Both the position numbers and the translations under genes were made by a program. 7,244 nucleotides of DNA from Sulfurimonas sp. GTDB taxonomy: Bacteria; Campylobacterota; Campylobacteria; Campylobacterales; Sulfurimonadaceae. Under the pieces are notes generated by a model, which was not told the DNA's origin, did not search any database, and saw nothing but the letters and a program-made list of their open reading frames with translations. How positions within the stretch are numbered: the first letter of the stretch is position 1; every line of letters starts with the position of its first letter. The DNA is taken from contig JANTGV010000049.1 of the NCBI GenBank assembly GCA_024762745.1, forward strand, positions 1 to 7,244, given 5' to 3'. Below are positions 1 through 5,599 of the stretch, piece after piece.

Positions 1-1306
1 CATAACTCTTAGTCCACTAACACTTAATGATGCAATAAATATTTTAAAAAAACAGAACTTAGAGATAAAAGCAGCCAAACTTGATGTTAAAGTTGCCAAA
101 GAAGATGCAGATACAGTTTCTGGAATGAACTGGGGTAAACTTGATTTTGAACAGAATATAGCCCGTTCAGATGACGCTGGAAATGTATTTGGTTTTAAAC
201 TTACATCTCGCGAGGCTAGTTTTGGAGATTTTGGTTTTGCCGAGTTTGACTCTACAAATCCAAATATTTTAGATGTTCAGCCAGAGGACTTAAACTATCC
301 AGAAGACAGAAATTTTTTCCAGAGTAAACTTAAATATGAAATTCCACTTTTTACAGGTTTTGCTCTCTCTAGTTACTCAGACATCAAAGAGTCTATGATA
401 AAGATGAAGAGTTTAGAAAAAGAGCAACTTGTAAATGAAAAAATTTATCAGCTTAGAAAGAGTTTCTACGATATGGCACTCCTTAAATCATCAATGAAAA
501 ACCTCAATAAGATTTTAAAAAATATTGATGTACTTGAAGAGATGACGCAGAGTATGATAGATGTTGGATACGCTAAAAAGGTTGATCTTTTAGAGGTAAA
601 AGCTAAAAAGGGTAACGTAGAGAGACTTCTAATGAATATGGAGTCAAACAAAAAACTTCTCTATCACTACTTAAGTTTTCTTCTTAACCAAAACGTAAAT
701 AACATAACAGCTCCAAGTGGTGATGTTCCTATGCCGATATACAGCGATGCAGATATATTGAATAATAACCTTGATATTCAAAAAGCGCAGACTGGTCTTA
801 CCATAAGAAAAAGTATGTTAAATGCATCAGAGGCATCATACTATCCTACTGTCGGTGCGTTTGCTGAACTTGCAACTGCTGATGACACTTTTTTAGGTGA
901 TGCAGGTGACCATAAATCCTATACAGTCGGAGCAAGACTTACTTGGAATATTTTTAATGGCGGTATAGACAGTGCAAAAATTGAAAAGTCAAAGCTAGAA
1001 CACCTTAAAACGCAATCACAGGTACAGCTTGCAAAAAAAGGCATAGCACTACAGATAGCAAAAATTAGAACTGAGATATCAAGTGCAGATGATGAGATAG
1101 CATCTTTAAAAGATGAACTTGCATTAGCAGATGTTATTTATGAGAACTACGAAGGAAGATATAAAGAGAAACTCTCTTCTATGAGTGACGTAATCATAAA
1201 ACAGTCTGAGCAAATTCAAAAAATTCTAGAGCTGCAGGTAGCGAAAAACAAACGCAACCAAAAAGTATTTGCACTAGAAAAAATAGCAAACGGAGAGTAT
1301 AAATAA
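1..1306 (+). CDS. TolC-family outer-membrane efflux channel protein (5' partial)
   Basis: Outer-membrane channel of a tripartite efflux system, expected to form a trimeric barrel with a periplasmic alpha-helical tunnel. The frame is open from base 2, so the first visible ATG at 125 is not the real start: the 41 codons before it read LTLNDAINILKKQNLEIKAA, the typical first helix of mature TolC-like proteins. Only the signal peptide and a few residues should be missing; 434 residues are visible. The rest shows the two-fold TolC repeat: long amphipathic helices rich in Lys, Glu and Leu, then a beta-strand segment near 300-325 of the visible chain ending in TWNIFNGG, then a second helical hairpin to the C-terminus (IANGEYK). 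The gene overlaps the adaptor gene by one base (TAATG), so it is probably the first or an early gene of the efflux operon. The family is clear; the substrate is not. Confidence 0.93.
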   Translation, partial: ITLSPLTLNDAINILKKQNLEIKAAKLDVKVAKEDADTVSGMNWGKLDFEQNIARSDDAGNVFGFKLTSREASFGDFGFAEFDSTNPNILDVQPEDLNYPEDRNFFQSKLKYEIPLFTGFALSSYSDIKESMIKMKSLEKEQLVNEKIYQLRKSFYDMALLKSSMKNLNKILKNIDVLEEMTQSMIDVGYAKKVDLLEVKAKKGNVERLLMNMESNKKLLYHYLSFLLNQNVNNITAPSGDVPMPIYSDADILNNNLDIQKAQTGLTIRKSMLNASEASYYPTVGAFAELATADDTFLGDAGDHKSYTVGARLTWNIFNGGIDSAKIEKSKLEHLKTQSQVQLAKKGIALQIAKIRTEISSADDEIASLKDELALADVIYENYEGRYKEKLSSMSDVIIKQSEQIQKILELQVAKNKRNQKVFALEKIANGEYK

Positions 1307-2055
1307 TGATACGAAAAATTTTAATAATAGTAGCACTCGGTGCTACACTTACAGCAGAGACACTAACTCTCTCAGGAAGCGTTATCTCTGATAACCAGAA
1401 GATGATTACAAGTAGATTTATGGGATTTGTAACAAATGTAAATATTTCAGAAGGTGAAAAAGTCCGTAAAGATCAGACTCTTTACACTATTGACTCACGC
1501 GAAATAGACTCTGCAAAAAGACAGTCTGAGCTCTCTCTTCAAATGTACCAAAACCAATACACAAATGTAAAACTAAACCTAGAGAGATATAAAAGACTTC
1601 TTGAAAAAGATATGGTTTCAAAATATGAAGTTGAAAACCTTGAGCTTGCTGCTCTGAACCTTCAAGATATGATCTCTATAGCTGAAGCAAGGCTCCAAGA
1701 GGTAAACAACCAGTATAAATACTTAAACATAAAAGCTCCAAACAGCGGTGTGGTTGTTGCTAAAAATATAAAAGTTGGCGAGATGGCAATGCCAGGTATG
1801 CCTGCCATAATCCTTTCAGACTTAAGTAACCTGAAAATCTCTGCTGAAATCGCTGAGAGTAATCTTGCAATGATTAAACATGGAAAAAAAGTTACTGTTA
1901 AAATACCTTCGCTTGGAATCAATACAATCGGTAAAATATCTGCAATTATTCCAAACTCCAACCCTATGACTCACACTTTTAAAATCAAGGTCTCATTCAA
2001 GACTAACAATAGATCAGTGTATCCTGGTATGTATGCAACAATAGACATAAACTAA
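1306..2055 (+). CDS. Short periplasmic adaptor (HlyD/AcrA-type membrane fusion protein)
   Basis: Periplasmic adaptor linking the RND pump to the TolC channel. Residues 1-17 (MIRKILIIVALGATLTA) look like a Sec signal peptide; there is no lipobox Cys, so it is probably soluble rather than a lipoprotein. The order is: first half of the lipoyl/barrel-sandwich domain (about 35-62), an alpha-helical hairpin (about 65-135), the second lipoyl half (KAPNSGVVVAKN, 143-154), then a beta-barrel domain to the end. The hairpin tip carries the TolC-contact signature R-x3-L-x6-S at R94, L98 and S105. At 249 residues it is well below the usual 350-400, and it ends at PGMYATIDIN, where the membrane-proximal domain would normally begin. 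The start uses GGAG at 1292-1295, inside the upstream gene. The shortness may be natural or an old truncation; the 9-base gap to the next gene leaves no room for a remnant. Confidence 0.93.
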   Translation: MIRKILIIVALGATLTAETLTLSGSVISDNQKMITSRFMGFVTNVNISEGEKVRKDQTLYTIDSREIDSAKRQSELSLQMYQNQYTNVKLNLERYKRLLEKDMVSKYEVENLELAALNLQDMISIAEARLQEVNNQYKYLNIKAPNSGVVVAKNIKVGEMAMPGMPAIILSDLSNLKISAEIAESNLAMIKHGKKVTVKIPSLGINTIGKISAIIPNSNPMTHTFKIKVSFKTNNRSVYPGMYATIDIN

Positions 2056-2064
2056 GGTAATAAT

Positions 2065-3672
2065 ATGCAAAATCACAAACCTTATGAACCAACAGATATA
2101 GCAGGAAAACTTGCTCGGGCATTTCTAAGAAATCCTCTTACAGTTGTTCTTGGTATATTTCTTCTAGCTATTGGCTATTTAGCCCTTTTGATTATGCCTC
2201 GTGAAGAGAATCCTCAAATGGTAGTTTCAGGCTCCACAGTTATCGTTGCCCTACCAGGTGCGAGTGCAGCCGAAATACAAAAAGTCATCGTTCAACCTCT
2301 TGAGAGAAAGATGAAAGAGGTAAAGGGTGTCGAGCATATTTTTGGTCGAGCTATGGATAACGTTGGTATAGTAAACGCAGCCTTTTATATCGGTGAGGAA
2401 AAAGAGGACTCCAACCTTAAAGTCTATGATAAAATCATGCAAAACTCAGATATTTTCCCTCAGGGTGCTATGAGTCCAATCATAAAACCTCTTGATATCG
2501 ATATCGATATTCCCGTTGTCTCTATCGCTTTTTTTGCAAGTGACAATAGTATAGGTCATGTTGAACTGCATGATAAAGTCAAAAAAATTCAACACCACCT
2601 CAATGGCTTACCTAATGTTGCAGTCACTGCCATAAAAGGTGACCACAAACACCAGTTTAATATAGAGGTCGATCTCAATAAACTTTCAGGTTATAACATC
2701 TCTATGGGGCAGATTGTTGAATCAGTTCAGTCTCTTGCCTATAGTGTTCCTGCAGTTAAAAACAGAACTAAAGATAATGAGATAGTTATGCTTGGTGTTA
2801 AAAACGCTATAGAGAGTTCAAAGGATGTTGGTAATATTATGGTTGCTCAATACATGGGTTCTCCAATCTACTTAAAAAATATTGCCAAAATTACAGACTC
2901 ATATAATATACAAAACTTCCAGTCTGCTTCTATCAGTATACAATCGGATGATGGAAAGTTTTCACCTCTTCAAGAACAGGTAACCTTAACGGTCTCCAAA
3001 CTACAAGGTACAAACGCAGTTGTTATTGCAAACGCAGTTAAAAAAGAGTTAGAGTCTTACAAAGAGTTTTTAAAGAGTAATGGTATTAACTATGTCATCA
3101 CAAGAAATGATGGAGAGAGAGCAAACGAAGCTGTAAATGAGCTTGTTTATCACTTAGTACTTTCTATTGTAATCATCGCTGTTTTACTTGTTTTAGTTCT
3201 TGGTTGGAGAGAATCTCTCATCGTTACTTTTACTGTTCCTGCTATTTTAGCTATTACACTTTTTGTAGCTTACTTAAGTGGTCAAACCATCAACCGTATT
3301 ACTCTCTTCGCATTTTTACTCTCGCTAGGTCTACTTGTTGATGCCGCGATTATTGTTATTGAGAATATTCATAGACACTACCACTCAGTTGAGTCTTCTC
3401 ACGAGAGTGATGATGACCTTATGATTAAGGCGACAGATGAGATTGGGCCACCTACAAATATAGCAACACTTGCAATTATCATGACTATGGTACCTATGGC
3501 CTTTGTTGGCCAAATGATGGGTCAGTTTATGAAACCGATTCCTGCCAATGTACCAGTTGCTCTTGTCGCTTCACTTTTTGTTGCATACATCTTTACACCT
3601 TATCTGGCTGTAAGAATGTTAAAAAAACCGGACCACTCCAAACAAACAAATCATGACAAGGGAGAGCATTAA
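2065..3672 (+). CDS. RND efflux permease, N-terminal half (TM1-TM6)
   Basis: N-terminal half of an inner-membrane proton-driven RND pump of the AcrB superfamily. TM1 is at about 25-45, followed by the PREENPQ motif (46-51), then the first periplasmic porter region (about 50-355, with ALPGASAAEI at 62-71). TM2-TM6 lie at about 360-380, 386-405, 411-434, 464-483 and 493-517. The protein stops just after TM6 with a hydrophilic, His/Lys-rich tail. Unsplit relatives are about 1000-1100 residues, so this is half a pump; the other half follows directly. In TM4 the proton-relay motif reads LLVDAAIIVIEN: D426 matches AcrB D407, but the partner Asp (AcrB D408) is Ala427. The stop overlaps the next start as TAATG. 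The start follows AAGG (2054-2057) at normal spacing. The motifs fit the RND subfamily with the PREE.PQ motif, often labelled acriflavin resistance; the substrate is unknown. Confidence 0.93.
   Translation: MQNHKPYEPTDIAGKLARAFLRNPLTVVLGIFLLAIGYLALLIMPREENPQMVVSGSTVIVALPGASAAEIQKVIVQPLERKMKEVKGVEHIFGRAMDNVGIVNAAFYIGEEKEDSNLKVYDKIMQNSDIFPQGAMSPIIKPLDIDIDIPVVSIAFFASDNSIGHVELHDKVKKIQHHLNGLPNVAVTAIKGDHKHQFNIEVDLNKLSGYNISMGQIVESVQSLAYSVPAVKNRTKDNEIVMLGVKNAIESSKDVGNIMVAQYMGSPIYLKNIAKITDSYNIQNFQSASISIQSDDGKFSPLQEQVTLTVSKLQGTNAVVIANAVKKELESYKEFLKSNGINYVITRNDGERANEAVNELVYHLVLSIVIIAVLLVLVLGWRESLIVTFTVPAILAITLFVAYLSGQTINRITLFAFLLSLGLLVDAAIIVIENIHRHYHSVESSHESDDDLMIKATDEIGPPTNIATLAIIMTMVPMAFVGQMMGQFMKPIPANVPVALVASLFVAYIFTPYLAVRMLKKPDHSKQTNHDKGEH
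2494..2510 (+). repeat. Short GATATC tandem repeat inside the pump N-half
   Basis: GATATCGATATCGATAT is almost three copies of a 6-base unit; 2495-2510 is also a perfect 16-base palindrome. It encodes DIDIDI (residues 144-149) at the place where relatives, from memory, carry a Ser/Asp-Ile-Asp-Asp type segment before the next porter strand. It may be a local slippage expansion that kept the frame. Confidence 0.5.
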
Positions 3673-3674
3673 TG
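3658..3674 (+). promoter_or_regulatory. Ribosome binding site and TAATG overlap that start the pump C-half
   Basis: AAGGGAG at 3658-3664 lies seven bases before the ATG at 3672, and the N-half stop TAA at 3670-3672 shares its last A with that ATG. This arrangement favours re-initiation by the terminating ribosome, which would keep the two halves near 1:1. It argues that the split is a real gene boundary rather than a sequencing frameshift. Confidence 0.75.
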
Positions 3675-5387
3675 TTTAAAAAGTTTGAAAAAGCTGTTTT
3701 AAATGGCATACAGAGCTCTGCTCAAAGAAAATTTATACTTATAGGGACGCTTGTTGCGTTTATACTATCCGTGATGATGATAGCCCCTACAAAAATAGTA
3801 TTAGCAAAGATGCTTCCGGGTAAAAACAATGACACCTTTACTGTATATATAGATTTGCAAAATGGAAGTTCTATTGAGCAGACAAAACAAGTAAGTGACT
3901 GTGTTGTCGGCTTTATACAAAAAGAGAAAGAGGTTCTTGATACTGAAGTTTTTTTAGGTACAGGTTCACCTCTTGATTTTGCAGGACTTATTAAAGGTTC
4001 ACACTTTAAAAATTCAGAAAATGTGGCTGAAATCGTTTTAAACCTTACGAAAAAACATCATAGAGTGGAACCATCATATATGATGGTTCAAAGAATGAGA
4101 CCTATCATAAACCAGACATGTTCTCAACTCTTTCCAAATACGAAAATATCTTTTGTAGAACCACCTGCCGGGCCTCCGGTTTTAGCAGCAGTTGTTGCAG
4201 AGATATATGGATACGATTCAAAAGGAATCAGAAACCTAGCAGATAAAGTCTCTAATGTATTTGAGAGTACTGAAGGTCTAGTTGATGTTGATGTAATGCA
4301 AGATGATATCTACGACACTTACGAAATAAAAGTCAACACAGAAAAAGTTTCACGTTCAGGTGTCTCTGTAAAACAGTTAAATGATATTCTTTACCTTGCG
4401 TTTGAGGGTATGAATATAGCTGTTAAAAACTCTGATGTTTATTCAGATCAGATTCCAATCTATCTCTCACTGAGTAAAGAGTCTAAAAAGTTCTCTACAA
4501 AAGACATAAACGCAGTAAAAGCAAAACTGGCAGCTCTTAAACTTATGAATAAAATGGGCATGATGACTCCATTAACAGAACTTGTAACAGTTATACCTAA
4601 AAAATCTAATCCAATGATTCTAAGTAAAAACCTTTATCAGATGACAAATGTAATGGCTGAGACAGATATGGTATCTCAAGTTTACCCTCTCATGGATGCA
4701 AGAAGTGTGATTTTAGATACATTCTCCGATGAGTATGAGATCACAACAACCGGTCTCTTTAATCTTGAACTTAAAGAGAAGAGTACAGGCTCTATATATA
4801 GACTCGTTTGGGATGGAGAAATGGAAGTTACACTCGATACCTTTGTAGAGCTTGGAGCTGCGTTTATAGCTGCTTTAGTACTTATATTTTTACTTATGGT
4901 AATTTACTATAAGAGTTATACACTAAGTGGAATCATTTTGTTAGGTTCTTTTCTCTCTATAATCGGTGTAATTGTCGGTCACTGGATAATGGATTTATTC
5001 ACCACAGACACATTCTTTTTAACTGCGACATCTCTCATCGGATTTATTGCACTCATAGGAATCAGTTCTCGTAACTCTTTGCTACTTATAGACTTTACAA
5101 AATCTCTGATGGATGAAAAAGGAATGCATAAAGCAGAAGCTATCGCATACGCAACAGCAACACGTGCTAAACCGATTTTCTTAACTGCAGCAGCTATTAT
5201 TCTTGCTTCGACACTTCTTGCTGGTGATGCAGTCTTTGGTGGTCTTGGTGTTGCTCTTATATTTGGAACTGTAGCGGCTGTTGTAGCTTCACTTATAGTA
5301 GTACCAGTACTCTTATATATGGCAGATTTGGAAACGCACTTTCACTTTCATGAAAAAAGAGCTGTATCTATAAACGATCCACTTTAA
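3672..5387 (+). CDS. RND efflux permease, C-terminal half (TM7-TM12)
   Basis: C-terminal half of the same RND pump. It begins with a short cytoplasmic helix and TM7 (about 20-38), followed by the KMLPG motif (46-50), then a large periplasmic porter region (about 50-385) containing PPAGPPVLAAVVAEIYG (164-180) and WDGEM (380-384). TM8-TM12 lie at about 391-411, 417-437, 450-475, 498-517 and 522-549. TM10 reads GISSRNSLLLIDF: Arg467 occupies the place of AcrB Lys940. TM11 begins RAKPIFLTAAA, with Lys where AcrB has Arg971. The tail is His-rich (THFHFHEK). It has its own SD-like AAGGGAG at 3658-3664, seven bases before the ATG, within the end of the N-half gene. A TGA in this frame at 3654-3656 shows the ORF cannot extend far upstream. 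Assembly of a working pump from both halves is inferred; each alone lacks half the proton relay. Confidence 0.93.
   Translation: MFKKFEKAVLNGIQSSAQRKFILIGTLVAFILSVMMIAPTKIVLAKMLPGKNNDTFTVYIDLQNGSSIEQTKQVSDCVVGFIQKEKEVLDTEVFLGTGSPLDFAGLIKGSHFKNSENVAEIVLNLTKKHHRVEPSYMMVQRMRPIINQTCSQLFPNTKISFVEPPAGPPVLAAVVAEIYGYDSKGIRNLADKVSNVFESTEGLVDVDVMQDDIYDTYEIKVNTEKVSRSGVSVKQLNDILYLAFEGMNIAVKNSDVYSDQIPIYLSLSKESKKFSTKDINAVKAKLAALKLMNKMGMMTPLTELVTVIPKKSNPMILSKNLYQMTNVMAETDMVSQVYPLMDARSVILDTFSDEYEITTTGLFNLELKEKSTGSIYRLVWDGEMEVTLDTFVELGAAFIAALVLIFLLMVIYYKSYTLSGIILLGSFLSIIGVIVGHWIMDLFTTDTFFLTATSLIGFIALIGISSRNSLLLIDFTKSLMDEKGMHKAEAIAYATATRAKPIFLTAAAIILASTLLAGDAVFGGLGVALIFGTVAAVVASLIVVPVLLYMADLETHFHFHEKRAVSINDPL
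4068..4089. repeat. 22-bp perfect palindrome within the pump C-half
   Basis: The two 11-base arms, GAACCATCATA and TATGATGGTTC, meet with no spacer. It lies inside coding sequence and specifies part of VEPSYMMVQR (residues 132-141). It is centred on TATA, as many dimeric repressor sites are, but no function is shown. Without a spacer an RNA hairpin would have to open the central bases for a loop. Confidence 0.6.
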
Positions 5388-5410
5388 TCTCAACTCTTTA
5401 ATTTCTTCAT

Positions 5411-5442
5411 CTCGCTCCCATGCTTTGATTGGGAGTGTATAC
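5411..5442 (+). repeat. REP-like hairpin unit, copy 1
   Basis: A 32-base unit starting CTCGCTCCCA and ending GGGAGTGTATAC. A 6-bp stem (CTCCCA 5415-5420 with TGGGAG 5430-5435) encloses a 9-base loop. Aligned by eye with the reverse complement of 5478-5509 it agrees at about two thirds of positions, concentrated in the outer arms (CTCG, TCCCA, TGGGA, ATAC). It begins 23 bases after the pump stop codon. Confidence 0.7.
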
Positions 5443-5477
5443 TGATTTATCTTACTTTACTCTCTATTGCTATTGAT

Positions 5478-5509
5478 GTATGCATTCCCAAGTCCAACTT
5501 GGGAACGAG
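5478..5509 (-). repeat. REP-like hairpin unit, copy 2 (inverted)
   Basis: A 32-base unit in inverted orientation to copy 1. It has a perfect 9-bp stem, TTCCCAAGT (5485-5493) and ACTTGGGAA (5497-5505), around a CCA loop, followed by CGAG. The CGTTCCCA/TTGGGAACG type of hairpin is a widespread dispersed intergenic repeat in bacteria, linked in some genomes to REP-associated tyrosine transposases (RAYTs). No such transposase is in this window. The paired inverted layout, 35 bases apart, resembles a BIME. Confidence 0.75.
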
Positions 5510-5558
5510 AAAATTATATTAGTAGAACGTGATTGTTGTTAAAGGATGAAGAGTTGTT

Positions 5559-5582
5559 TTCTCTTCTCAATAGAGAAGAGAA
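5559..5582. terminator. Perfect 10-bp stem-loop downstream of serA, possible terminator
   Basis: TTCTCTTCTC (5559-5568) pairs perfectly with GAGAAGAGAA (5573-5582) around an AATA loop. It lies 17 bases past the serA stop on the - strand and is also the last structure met by read-through from the efflux operon. Neither strand has a proper T-run after it, so it is a weak intrinsic terminator at best; it may instead stabilise the mRNA 3' end or limit convergent transcription. Confidence 0.4.
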
Positions 5583-5599
5583 TCAGAAGTGTAGTATAT

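Larger units (their letters stand above)
1..5387 (+). other. Tripartite efflux operon (channel, adaptor, split RND pump)
   Basis: Four co-directional genes are joined by one-base TAATG overlaps (1304-1308 and 3670-3674) and a 9-base gap (2056-2064), with no room for internal promoters or terminators. Together they supply every part of a tripartite efflux machine: outer-membrane channel, periplasmic adaptor and inner-membrane pump in two pieces. The promoter and any regulator such as a TetR or MarR protein would lie upstream of base 1. No clear intrinsic terminator with a T-run follows 5387; the REP-like hairpins are the first structures met by transcription. Confidence 0.85.

Noticed and set aside
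466..651. Antisense ORF of 61 codons within the channel gene; similar ORFs at 1662-1961 and 2251-2442 on the - strand.
   Set aside because: They lie wholly inside clearly real genes on the opposite strand, have low-complexity hydrophobic translations and no convincing initiation signals.
3640..3680. The pump split as a pseudogene caused by frameshift.
   Set aside because: Both halves keep full length and all motifs, the junction has an SD at proper spacing and a TAATG overlap, and no slippery heptamer is visible. Relabelling as a pseudogene is not supported, though read-level checking is worthwhile.
2065..5387. CusA/CzcA-type heavy-metal pump, suggested by VDAA and His-rich tails.
   Set aside because: The PREENPQ, PPAGPPVL and WDGE motifs fit another RND subfamily, and the CusA methionine ladder is not evident. 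Metal specificity cannot be claimed.
5411..5509. Start of a CRISPR array.
   Set aside because: Only two units, in inverted orientation and strongly diverged; CRISPR repeats are direct and nearly identical.
5391..5556. 8-bp inverted arms CAACTCTT (5391-5398) and AAGAGTTG (5549-5556) flanking the REP pair, as possible ends of a mobile element.
   Set aside because: An 8-bp match in a region this small is expected by chance fairly often, and there is no target duplication or transposase.
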